This document shows, piece by piece, positions 53,371 through 64,000 of a stretch of DNA of 64,000 nt. Position 1 is the stretch's first letter. Each line of letters opens with the position of its first letter. Source of the DNA: Anaerolineales bacterium (lineage in GTDB: Bacteria; Chloroflexota; Anaerolineae; 4572-78; J111); contig JACKAT010000007.1 of NCBI GenBank assembly GCA_020634935.1, positions 62,001 through 126,000 of the forward strand. The letters run 5' to 3'. Under the pieces are notes generated by a model. The model was not told the origin of the DNA. It saw nothing but the letters and a program-made list of their open reading frames with translations, and searched no databases. Made by a program: the position numbers and the translations under genes.

Positions 53371-54483
53371 TTAGTTACCCCGCAAATCTCGGTAGAACGC
53401 CCGGATATCATCAACCAGCAGATCAGGCGCTAGATGCGCGGCGTAATGCCCGCCCCGGTCGTACTCGGTCCAACGGACGATATTTTTGTGGTCGCGCTCG
53501 GCAAACCGCCGGATCGACTGGAAATCGCCGGCGAACATGGCCAGGCCGGTGGGGGTGGTAGTGGGTTCGGGGGGATGCTTGGCGTGAGCGGCCTCGTAGT
53601 AGAATCGCGCGGCGGAGGCGGCCGTGCCGGTGAGCCAGTAGAGCATGACGTTGGTCAGAATGAAATCATCGTCAAGGTTTCTGAATAACTGGACATTCCA
53701 GGCCAACTGGCCGACGGGCGAGTCGAGTAAGGCGAAGGCCAACGTTTGAGGTTGGGTGGACTGAAGCTTGTTGTAGGCTGACATCGTGTCCCAGAACCAC
53801 TGTAGACGCGCCATAGCCGCTTGTTCCTGCGTTGATAAATTCTCTAGGTCGGCCGGATCGCCGGAGGGGAAGGAGAAGAGTTGGGTCACGTGAACGCCGG
53901 CGACATGCGCCGGATCGCACCGGCCGACCTCCGGGGAGATCATCGATCCGCCGTCGTTGCCGGCTGCGCCGTAGTGGTCGTAGCCCAGGCGGCGCATCAG
54001 CTCAGCCCAAGCTCGGGCGATCCGGGAGCTGTTCCACCCGGTTTCGTGCGTGGGGCCGGAGAAGGTGAAGCCGGGAATTGAAGGAATGACCAGGTGGAAC
54101 GCCTCGGCCGGGTTGCCGCCGTGAGCGCGGGGGTCGGTGAGCGGGCCGATGACGTCCACATACTCCACAAACGAACCGGGCCAGCCGTGGGTTACGATGA
54201 GCGGCAAAGCCTCGGGTTCGGGCGAGCGAACGTGCAAGAAGTGAATATTCTGACCATCGATGTCGGTGGTGAACTGGGGATATTCGTTCAACCCGGCCTC
54301 GACCTTGCGCCAATCGTACCCCGAACGCCAATACGCTACCAGCTTCTTGATGACATCGAGCGGTACGCCATAATCCCACCCCACGCCGGGCAGTTCATCA
54401 GGCCAGCGGGTACGTTCGAGCCGTGCTTGCAAATCGTCCAGATCGGCTTGTGGGATTTCAATGGTAAATGGTTGGATAGTCAT
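53371..54483 (-). CDS. Epoxide hydrolase (EHN-type alpha/beta hydrolase)
   Basis: 370 residues. An N-terminal EHN lid (about 4-105) with RLERTRWPDELPG and YWRSGYDWRKVE, oxyanion HGWPG (99-103), nucleophile Asp177 in GNDGGS, and a C-terminal GGHYAAHLAPD with the catalytic His. It hydrolyses epoxides to diols; related to microsomal epoxide hydrolase and actinobacterial homologues. ATG 54483 has GGAG upstream. Confidence 0.9.
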   Translation of the reverse strand: MTIQPFTIEIPQADLDDLQARLERTRWPDELPGVGWDYGVPLDVIKKLVAYWRSGYDWRKVEAGLNEYPQFTTDIDGQNIHFLHVRSPEPEALPLIVTHGWPGSFVEYVDVIGPLTDPRAHGGNPAEAFHLVIPSIPGFTFSGPTHETGWNSSRIARAWAELMRRLGYDHYGAAGNDGGSMISPEVGRCDPAHVAGVHVTQLFSFPSGDPADLENLSTQEQAAMARLQWFWDTMSAYNKLQSTQPQTLAFALLDSPVGQLAWNVQLFRNLDDDFILTNVMLYWLTGTAASAARFYYEAAHAKHPPEPTTTPTGLAMFAGDFQSIRRFAERDHKNIVRWTEYDRGGHYAAHLAPDLLVDDIRAFYRDLRGN

Positions 54484-54539
54484 TGGAAAAACTCCTTTAC
54501 TTAAAATCAAATTAGAGATACCCGGACAGCGTTTAATCC

Positions 54540-55175
54540 CTATGCCTCAGACGCTCGACCCGCTAGCGCCATCAATTTATAGAAATACGAGGCCTCGCCG
54601 GTCTTGAACAGCCCATACCAGGCTTCGAGCGTTTCAGCCGAGTAAAGGTCGAGCTTTTTGAAGATATGATAGGCAAAATCAAGCGGGGCCGTGGCTCCGG
54701 CCGTGATCAGCGGGCCATCGGTTACCGCCGGCTCGTTTTGGTAGAGCGCCGCGCCTTGGTAATCTGTGGTCTGCAAGTACTCGAGCGCATTGCTGGTGTG
54801 GCGTTTATCATCGAGGATACCGGCGCGAGCTAAACCGGCGGTCGCCCCGCAGATGGCCGCCACCGGGACCCCGGCCGCCAAAAACTCCTTCGCCTTTTGA
54901 GCCGCCTCGGTATTTTGTCCTTCGTCCCAGCTATCGGCGCCGGGTAAGATCAACATCGCGCTCTGGGCCGGCTCCAATTCATCGAGCGTCATATCGGGCA
55001 AAATGGTCACCCCGCCGATGGTCTTGACCGGCGTTGGGGTGAGGCCGACGGTTTTGACGCTGTAGCGCCCCGGCTGCGTTTGAAAGGCCGGTTTGTTGAT
55101 GCCCGCCACGGCAAAACCCGGCTCCCAATCGGCCAGCGTGTCAGGCACAAAGAGATGAACGGTTTGTATTTTCAT
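54540..55175 (-). CDS. DJ-1/PfpI family protein
   Basis: 211 residues. Nucleophile elbow AAICGATAGLA with Cys109, and the ILPGADSWDE loop supplies the usual acidic partner region. Length and layout match the DJ-1/PfpI glutamine-amidotransferase-like group (glyoxalase III, protease or chaperone activities in relatives). Exact activity unknown. Confidence 0.87.
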   Translation of the reverse strand: MKIQTVHLFVPDTLADWEPGFAVAGINKPAFQTQPGRYSVKTVGLTPTPVKTIGGVTILPDMTLDELEPAQSAMLILPGADSWDEGQNTEAAQKAKEFLAAGVPVAAICGATAGLARAGILDDKRHTSNALEYLQTTDYQGAALYQNEPAVTDGPLITAGATAPLDFAYHIFKKLDLYSAETLEAWYGLFKTGEASYFYKLMALAGRASEA

Positions 55176-55219
55176 GGGATAACTTCTTAGCCTTATCTAA
55201 ATCAATATATATTTGGTGT

Positions 55220-55303
55220 GGGGAGATTAGAGATTAGGAGATGGGGAGATTAGACTGAACAACCTCCTAATCTCCAGTCTCCAATCTCAAATCTCCAGTC
55301 CCC
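55220..55303. repeat. Inverted AATCTCC heptad tracts
   Basis: GGAGATTAG-type units (55220-55253) face AATCTCC-type units (55263-55303), so the two tracts can pair. The right tract encodes the last residues (GDLRLETGD) and stop of the WYL regulator. Confidence 0.75.
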
Positions 55304-56256
55304 CCATCATACCGCCTCACAATCGCTCTGGCGCGTTCGATCACTAAATCGCGCAGTTCTTGTGGCTCCAAAACTTCGGCCATAGCGACATGGCCCAAAA
55401 TGATACTGGCTGCCCTCTCTAAATCGGGGGTGGTAAAGGTGACGATAACTGATCCATCCGGCTGCTCTGCCAGCTTGTCCCAGTGAGCCCGATTGTCCAA
55501 GGCTATCAGCGCCGCGTCCGGGGCAAAGAACAGCCGTACCTGTACATACGTTTGAAAGTAAGGCTGGCCGGCCAGATAGGCCTCAATATCGAAGTCGGCC
55601 GGAGCCTCAAATGTCTCGTCCAGTAAGGCCAGCTCTAAAATGCGGTCCACCCGAAAAAAACGCATATCCTGGCGCAAGTGACAGTAGCCGAGGCAGTATT
55701 GCCAGCCCCAATTGTGAATCAGTAGGTACGGATCGAACTCGCGCTGCAAAGGCTCCGGCTGGTTGCGGCCTCGATAGAGCAGCCGGGTCCGCCGGCGTTT
55801 ATGCAGGGCTTCGTACAGTTTCTCCAGATGAGGCGCGGCCAGGCCGGGATCGATTTGGTGCAAGCCGCTCACCAACAGGCTGCGACGGGCCCAAATGGCT
55901 TCCTGCCGCTGCTCATCGGGCAAAACATTATCGAGTTTGGCCAGCGCCCCGCGCGCACTGGTTCGATAGAGCGGCCCCCAAACCGTTTCAATGACGCTAG
56001 CGCCCAGGTAAAGCGCCACGGCTTCGGCCGGGGTAAAAACCAGCGGCGGCATTTTGTAACCGCGCACCAGGGCATAGCCGCCATACGGGCCGTGCTCGGC
56101 GTAGATGGGAATACCCATTTCATCGAGCATGTTGATATAGCGCTGCACCGTCCGCACCGATACATTCAGTTCTTGGGCCAGTTGGGTGGCGTTCTGATTG
56201 GGTTGGCGCTGTAGCAGCATGATTAAAGTGATTAATCGAGTGGCGGTGTTCGTCAT
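55267..56256 (-). CDS. YafY-type transcriptional regulator (HTH_11 + WYL)
   Basis: 329 residues. N-terminal HTH_11 (1-60) with ATQLAQELNVSVRTVQRYIN, a WYL domain (about 140-225; LIHNWGWQYCLGYCHLRQDM carries the WYL-like core) and a WCX-like C-terminal region. WYL proteins sense nucleic-acid or nucleotide ligands, often after DNA damage. The terminal GDLRLETGD is encoded by the heptad repeat. GGAG before ATG 56256. Confidence 0.87.
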   Translation of the reverse strand: MTNTATRLITLIMLLQRQPNQNATQLAQELNVSVRTVQRYINMLDEMGIPIYAEHGPYGGYALVRGYKMPPLVFTPAEAVALYLGASVIETVWGPLYRTSARGALAKLDNVLPDEQRQEAIWARRSLLVSGLHQIDPGLAAPHLEKLYEALHKRRRTRLLYRGRNQPEPLQREFDPYLLIHNWGWQYCLGYCHLRQDMRFFRVDRILELALLDETFEAPADFDIEAYLAGQPYFQTYVQVRLFFAPDAALIALDNRAHWDKLAEQPDGSVIVTFTTPDLERAASIILGHVAMAEVLEPQELRDLVIERARAIVRRYDGGTGDLRLETGD

Positions 56257-56589
56257 GTGATTTCTCCTTTATGGTTGGGTAGTGGGACGGTTGGAAGGAT
56301 GGTTGGTTGGTTTCATGATCGAGACTGGTTAATCGATGTGCTGATTAGAACTGTTACCGTCATTTTACAGTAAGTATACGACAATTTCTGTCGTAATTAA
56401 GCGGCGACTTTTCGAGGATTTTGATAATGGGTTGCTGAGGTGCTACGTGAGGAACCGGAACTGGAGCGTCAAAACTGGAGCGTCAAAGCTCTGCTTTGAC
56501 CGGAACAAAACTTGCTTTGTCCCGGAGCACCTTTCCGGAGCAACAAAGCTTGCTTTGTCGCTCCAGAACTTTGTTGCTCCGGAAAGGTG
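56257..56589. other. Intergenic region with composite CAAAG repeats
   Basis: 333 bp. Upstream half AT-rich (probable promoter of the WYL gene, including TTTTACAGTAAGTATACGAC); second half is a composite of CAAAG elements (56461-56588). No gene seen. Confidence 0.6.
56461..56588. repeat. GGAGCGACAAAGC palindromic elements, composite copy 4
   Basis: Several overlapping units: GGAGCGTCAAA, GGAGCGTCAAAGCTCTGC, CAAAACTTGCTTTGTC, GGAGCAACAAAGCTTGCTTTG and TTTGTTGCTCC. It looks like nested insertions or rearranged copies next to the S9 peptidase stop. Confidence 0.75.
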
Positions 56590-58596
56590 TTACTTGAGAT
56601 ATTTGTCAAACCAGCGCAAGATGTGATTCAGCCGGGCAATCCGCCGATCCGTGCGCCCGCCGCGCGAGAGGCCGTGCGACTCATCCGGGAAGCGCACGAA
56701 TTCCGTATCGACGCCCAGGGTTTTGAGCGCGATGAAAACTTGCTCACCTTGTTCGATGCTACAGCGCAGATCGTCTTCACTGTGTATGACAAGCGTTGGG
56801 GTTTTGACCTGGCCGATATATTTGAGGGGCGACTGCCGCCAATAAGTTTCGTGGTCGTCCCAAAAGTGAGTGGTGGGGCCGAAGAGGGCCGACCAGATGC
56901 TGGCCAAATCGCCGGAGCCGAACATGCTGACGCTGTTGCTGACGCTGCGCTGCGTGACCGCCGCCTGGAAGCGGTTGGTATGGCCGATGATCCAGGTGGT
57001 CATAAAGCCGCCGTAGCTGCCGCCGGTTACGCCCATCCGCTCCCGGTCAATGTAGGGCTTCTGCTCGACCACATCAACCCAGGCCATCAGATCGGCGTAA
57101 TCTTTATTGCCCCAATCATTGTAGATGGCTTTGGTATGCGCTTCGCCGTAACCGAGACCGCCGCGCGGGTTGCAAAAGTAGACCACGTAGCCGTGCGCCG
57201 CCAGAAAGTAGAATTCGTGCATCATAAAGTGGCCGTATTGCGTCATCGGGCCGCCGTGAATTTCGAGGATTGACGGATATGTCTGATTCGGATCGAAACC
57301 CGGCGGGGTCAAAATCCAGCCCTGTAAATCGTTGCCGTCCGGGCCTTTGAACCACACCTCTTCCACAGCGCCCAAATCTCTGGCCCGCAGCAGCGCTTGA
57401 TGATGGCGCGTTAGCTGCCGTGCCGCACCCGCAGCCGGGTCGATGACCATGATTTCACCCGGCGAGGTCATCGTGGCAAAGAGATAGGCCAGTTTTCCGC
57501 TGTCTCGACTCAGATGAAACTCATCGACCACGCCTGTTTCGGCCACAACATCCTGCAAATCGGTCCCGTCAACCGCAATTGATTTAAGTTGCGTATCGCC
57601 GTGGTGGGTAACTTGGAAATAGAGGGTGCGGCTGTCGGCGGACCAGGCCGGGGCAATGGTTTGCATGCTGCCGATGTCGTTGAGGGTTTCGTGGCCGACC
57701 TGTAGATCGAACGCGCCGGTCAGGTTGACGGCCGGGCTGTTGCCGTGGGTCGGCACGACCCAGAGGTTGATATTCTGCCACAGATTGGTTCTACCCCCTT
57801 CCTGATAAAACGCAATCCACCAGCCGTCGGGCGAAAAGCGGGCGTGCGATTTGGGGCCGGGCGCGGTTTCGATTTGGTAGAGTTCGTTGTTGGCTACGGA
57901 GATTACGTACAGATCAGCCTGATCCCAATCGCGGTCAGGATCGGCGGCGCGGTTGGAGTGAAACAGAATCTTGCCGCCGTCAGGGGACCAGTGCGGGTCG
58001 AACTCATCGTAAGTGTCGCCTTTAGTGAGCTGTTTGGCGCGACCGGTGCTGGTGTTGGCCATCCAGATGTGCCACCGCTCTTGCGGCAGAAAGCCTTCGC
58101 CGTCCTGTTTGTAGAACAGCCGGGTGATGTGGCGGTCAACTACGCCTAACTTCTCTTTCGCCGAGTCGGCTTCACGGTCCAGAACCGCTTGATCCGTTTT
58201 GCGGAAGTTGAAGACCAACTGCTTCCCATCCGGCGACCACTCGAAGCCGCCGAAGTCCCCCTTGAGATCGGTCAGCGGCCGAGCCTCGCCGCCGTCGAAG
58301 GGGATGATGTAGATTTGCGATTGTTTTTCATCGGCCCGGTTGGAGATAAACGCAATCGCCCGGCCGTCGGGCGACCAGCGGGGTTGGGCGTCAACCTGAT
58401 CGCCATAAGTGAATTGGCGCGGCCGGCCGCCGGAAGCGGGAACCACCCATAAATTGTAATATTTGCGCTGGCTGGTCTGGTCAATGCGCTGCCGGCAGTA
58501 AACCACCTGTTCGCCATCGGGCGAAATTTGTACTCCGGAATTAAGGCTGAAGCGGTAAAGATCATCGGCGCTGATGAGTTTTTTTTGTCTTGGCAT
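56590..58596 (-). CDS. S9 family prolyl oligopeptidase-type peptidase
   Basis: 668 residues. The N-terminal 7-bladed propeller (about 15-400) carries repeated WSPDG motifs. The C-terminal alpha/beta-hydrolase domain has catalytic Ser527 in GGSYGGFM, an Asp in HSEDDLRC (608 or 609) and His641 in PDESHGLSRGG. No signal peptide, so cytosolic acylaminoacyl-peptidase/DPP-like activity on short peptides. The small membrane gene lies upstream on the same strand. Confidence 0.93.
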   Translation of the reverse strand: MPRQKKLISADDLYRFSLNSGVQISPDGEQVVYCRQRIDQTSQRKYYNLWVVPASGGRPRQFTYGDQVDAQPRWSPDGRAIAFISNRADEKQSQIYIIPFDGGEARPLTDLKGDFGGFEWSPDGKQLVFNFRKTDQAVLDREADSAKEKLGVVDRHITRLFYKQDGEGFLPQERWHIWMANTSTGRAKQLTKGDTYDEFDPHWSPDGGKILFHSNRAADPDRDWDQADLYVISVANNELYQIETAPGPKSHARFSPDGWWIAFYQEGGRTNLWQNINLWVVPTHGNSPAVNLTGAFDLQVGHETLNDIGSMQTIAPAWSADSRTLYFQVTHHGDTQLKSIAVDGTDLQDVVAETGVVDEFHLSRDSGKLAYLFATMTSPGEIMVIDPAAGAARQLTRHHQALLRARDLGAVEEVWFKGPDGNDLQGWILTPPGFDPNQTYPSILEIHGGPMTQYGHFMMHEFYFLAAHGYVVYFCNPRGGLGYGEAHTKAIYNDWGNKDYADLMAWVDVVEQKPYIDRERMGVTGGSYGGFMTTWIIGHTNRFQAAVTQRSVSNSVSMFGSGDLASIWSALFGPTTHFWDDHETYWRQSPLKYIGQVKTPTLVIHSEDDLRCSIEQGEQVFIALKTLGVDTEFVRFPDESHGLSRGGRTDRRIARLNHILRWFDKYLK

Positions 58597-58617
58597 GGGA
58601 CTCTTCGCGGAAAAGAT

Positions 58618-58881
58618 TTATTTTAATAGATGATGAGACGGCGTCTCCGGGATATCGACCGGCTCGCCTTGCAACTGCTTCAATTCCAGCCACAGCCGGA
58701 ATAATTCCTGTTCGGCTTGCCGCTGTTCGATTTCCAGATCGTGGTTGAGCGAACTGATCCGGCTGTTGACCCCCTGGATTTGCTTCGCCAGGGTTTTGCT
58801 CTGATAATTTGCCAGCCACACCATAACCAGGGCGACCAGGCTCAATAAAATGGCGATACCTAAAACAATGGTTTCCAGCAT
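58618..58881 (-). CDS. Small membrane protein with coiled coil
   Basis: 87 residues. One TM helix (about 2-24, LETIVLGIAILLSLVALVMV) then a predicted coiled coil (about 30-72) rich in Gln, Glu and Leu. ATG 58881 with GGAGAAAAA just upstream; a longer in-frame extension is not conserved-looking. Function unknown. 21 bp upstream of the S9 peptidase, likely an operon. Confidence 0.7.
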   Translation of the reverse strand: MLETIVLGIAILLSLVALVMVWLANYQSKTLAKQIQGVNSRISSLNHDLEIEQRQAEQELFRLWLELKQLQGEPVDIPETPSHHLLK

Positions 58882-58971
58882 TTTTTCTCCAATCGAGGTT
58901 CGAGTATATTTTATGACAAAATAGCTGTCAAATTCTAACCAATTTCTTCGTAATATTTTTGGTAAATGAGG

Positions 58972-59024
58972 TATAATGAAGATCGTGCGGGGAGGCATGC
59001 CCAGATGCTGCCTCGCTTTTTTTT
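58972..59024 (+). promoter_or_regulatory. metH leader: TATAAT box followed by hairpin and T8
   Basis: TATAAT at 58972-58977; about 15 bp later a stem GAGGCA (58992-58997) / TGCCTC (59009-59014) is followed by GC and eight T (59017-59024). This looks like a terminator or attenuator inside the metH 5' leader; no known riboswitch fold was recognised. Confidence 0.5.
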
Positions 59025-59066
59025 GCGAAAGATAGGTAGTGTCCTTAGGCATAACTAACGCCTTGG

Positions 59067-59133
59067 TTCGTAGTCATGGCTTTAGCCGTTTTTGGGTAGT
59101 ACCGCTAAAGCGGTTACTACGAACAAACTACCA
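59067..59133. repeat. GTTCGTAGT-type palindromic repeat in the metH leader
   Basis: Outer arms GTTCGTAGT / ACTACGAAC with two inner hairpins, GGCTTTAGCC and ACCGCTAAAGCGGT. Non-coding dispersed-repeat type. Confidence 0.7.
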
Positions 59134-59162
59134 ACTATCCAACCACCATTAAGGAGATGTAG

Positions 59163-62852
<3,690 letters not shown>

Positions 62853-62873
62853 GGGATACATTGATAGGAACTG

Positions 62874-62931
62874 TTGTAACTCATACCTCAGATATGCTAG
62901 AATAGCTATACCTAGATAAGCTATAAGCTAT
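62874..62931 (+). promoter_or_regulatory. Promoter/operator of the toxin-antitoxin pair
   Basis: TTGTAA (62874-62879), 18-bp spacer, TAGAAT (62898-62903), overlapped by repeated AGCTATA half-sites (62904-62910, 62920-62926). It fits autoregulation by the antitoxin (inference). Confidence 0.45.
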
Positions 62932-62946
62932 GTTGGAGCAAAGTAT

Positions 62947-63345
62947 ATGACTAAGCCGGTAATAACCCAAGAAAAACATATTCATCTTTCGCAAGACCAG
63001 GCTGATCGTTTAAGAAATCTGGCGGAGGTACGCCAGATAAGTGAAGATCAGATTATCGAGAAAGCTCTGGACATCATGTTTAGTCTGGGGGAAATTATCA
63101 CCGAGGATGTTTTTTGGGACAAACTTGATAAAGGTGAGATCGTACCTTACTCATCTCGAGCCGGGTTAGAGGCTAATTTGCTTAACGAACGTCAGGCAGA
63201 GTATCGGTTCAAGCAAGATTTGGTTAAACTGGGGTTGCTTGAAGAAATCCGAAATATTGATACTAGCTCTCCCGCAGATGATGTTGCGCCGGTACCGCTG
63301 GACGGTAAGCCGCTTTCCAAAATGATTATTGAGGAACGCCGTTAA
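62947..63345 (+). CDS. Putative antitoxin of a VapBC-type pair
   Basis: 132 residues. The N-terminal half contains a ribbon-helix-helix-like segment (HIHLSQDQADRLRNLAEV, QISEDQIIEKALDIMF). The acidic second half (about 60-132) with the conserved-looking PLDGKPLSKMIIEER is longer than usual VapB proteins (70-90). Assigned mainly from its position directly before the PIN-domain toxin. GGAG lies 8 nt before ATG 62947. Confidence 0.65.
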   Translation: MTKPVITQEKHIHLSQDQADRLRNLAEVRQISEDQIIEKALDIMFSLGEIITEDVFWDKLDKGEIVPYSSRAGLEANLLNERQAEYRFKQDLVKLGLLEEIRNIDTSSPADDVAPVPLDGKPLSKMIIEERR

Positions 63346-63810
63346 GTGGCTGTGTTTTATCTGGATACAAGTGCGCTTGTTAAACGGTATGCTTTAGAAA
63401 CAGGCTCTAATTGGGTCATCGCTTTAACTTCTGCCGCTTCTGGTCACGATATTTTTGTGAATCGTCTTGCTGGCCCGGAAATGATTGCCGCTATTTTTCG
63501 AAAGGTTAAAGTCAAAGAAGTTTCTCGATCGAAGGCAGCGCAAATCGCTCAAACCTTTCGCTCTGACTGGCAAGCCAAATATCAGATCTTGAGCGTGACA
63601 TCTACCACCGCCGATCAAGCGATGCAGCTTGCCGAGATTTATGGGCTGCGTGGCTATGATGCTGTTCATTTGGCAACAGCTTTGGCGCTTCAAAGAATAC
63701 GCTTATCGGCAGGCTTCTCGAAATTTACTTTTGTGACCGCTGATAACGACCAACTCAGTGCTGCTCAGGCAGAAGGTCTGCCGGTTGAAAACCCCAACAA
63801 TTATTCGTAA
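63346..63810 (+). CDS. PIN-domain ribonuclease toxin (VapC-like)
   Basis: 154 residues. Acidic active-site residues of PIN domains are seen: Asp in FYLDTSALVKRY, Glu in GPEMIAAIFR, Asp in LRGYDAVHLATAL and Asp in FVTADNDQL. GTG 63346 directly follows the antitoxin TAA, so the genes are translationally coupled. The class is a site-specific RNase, often cleaving tRNA. Confidence 0.85.
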   Translation: MAVFYLDTSALVKRYALETGSNWVIALTSAASGHDIFVNRLAGPEMIAAIFRKVKVKEVSRSKAAQIAQTFRSDWQAKYQILSVTSTTADQAMQLAEIYGLRGYDAVHLATALALQRIRLSAGFSKFTFVTADNDQLSAAQAEGLPVENPNNYS

Positions 63811-63828
63811 AGATTTACTAACTACCCC

Positions 63829-64000
63829 CTAACTCACCAACTCGATTCCCTCCCGCGCCAGCCGCGCTTGAATGAGAGCCAGCAATTTGGGACGCAGGTG
63901 AACCGCCTGGCCGAAATGGGCACGGACGGCTAAGGTGATTTCGACGTGCTCGGCCAGAAGGCCGGACTCGCTGATGACCTGCCAGGGATCGTGCATTTCT
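63829..64000 (-). CDS. C-terminal end of an unidentified protein (possibly MscS-like channel)
   Basis: About 57 residues, cut by the window edge. It reads DPWQVISESGLLAEHVEITL and ends LIQARLAREGIELVS before TAG. The beta strand followed by a helix ending in GIEL resembles the C-terminal domain of small mechanosensitive channels, but this is a weak guess. Confidence 0.45.
   Translation of the reverse strand, partial: EMHDPWQVISESGLLAEHVEITLAVRAHFGQAVHLRPKLLALIQARLAREGIELVS

Noticed and set aside
58978..59160. SAM or cobalamin riboswitch upstream of metH
   Set aside because: Neither the B12-box-like core nor a SAM-I/II/IV pattern was recognised; only a hairpin with a T tract and a palindromic repeat are visible.

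Overview
This 64 kb window is chromosomal DNA of a free-living bacterium with moderately high GC. It is probably a member of the Chloroflexota (Anaerolineae-like). That placement is inferred from gene content (F420-type PPOX enzyme, SURF1, divergent fabF/fabH and mnmG, extracellular contractile injection system genes, many small stress enzymes) and rests on no marker gene. No rRNA, tRNA or CRISPR array was seen.

Layout. 1-11.5 kb is mostly housekeeping: the 3' part of recD2, a secreted beta-propeller, SURF1, an M29 aminopeptidase, fabF-fabH and mnmG. 11.5-37.4 kb is an accessory block of small enzymes: seven RibD/dihydrofolate-reductase-like proteins, three DinB-type proteins, VOC proteins, ABM-type monooxygenases, alpha/beta hydrolases, two MFS pumps, an EamA transporter and a BNR-propeller/MoaD/terpene-cyclase-like operon. 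Three promoters in and near this block carry a LexA-like box. 37.5-43.1 kb holds an HxlR regulator and then the most interesting locus: a DUF4157 protein of the contractile-injection type ending in a VRR-NUC-type nuclease domain, a 4-bp-overlapping DUF3396 immunity-type gene and an AAA+ ATPase. The toxin half and the immunity gene are visibly AT-richer than their flanks, which suggests a swapped toxin-immunity cassette. 43.2-50.7 kb holds an ECF sigma factor with a SnoaL-like tail, a DHA2 pump, and a two-component system whose probable binding sites (paired TTCACAAT boxes) precede both its own cluster and a downstream SDR gene. 50.9-56.6 kb is repeat-rich, with gene remnants, a VOC protein, an epoxide hydrolase, a DJ-1/PfpI protein and a WYL regulator. 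56.6-64 kb carries an S9 peptidase, metH, a VapBC-type pair and the end of another gene.

Intergenic DNA is unusually rich in short palindromic elements. One family has AGGTGACAGTCACTT arms, and its copies often sit on both sides of a single gene. A second has GGAGCGACAAAGC-type hairpins whose stems are kept by compensatory changes. There are also larger MITE-like elements, AATCTCC heptad tracts (one running in frame into recD2), 21-bp and 41-bp tandem arrays and a perfect 48-bp palindrome. Several genes are fragments: the end of a LysE exporter, a frameshifted copy of an isochorismatase 5' end, and an internally deleted copy of a winged-helix gene.
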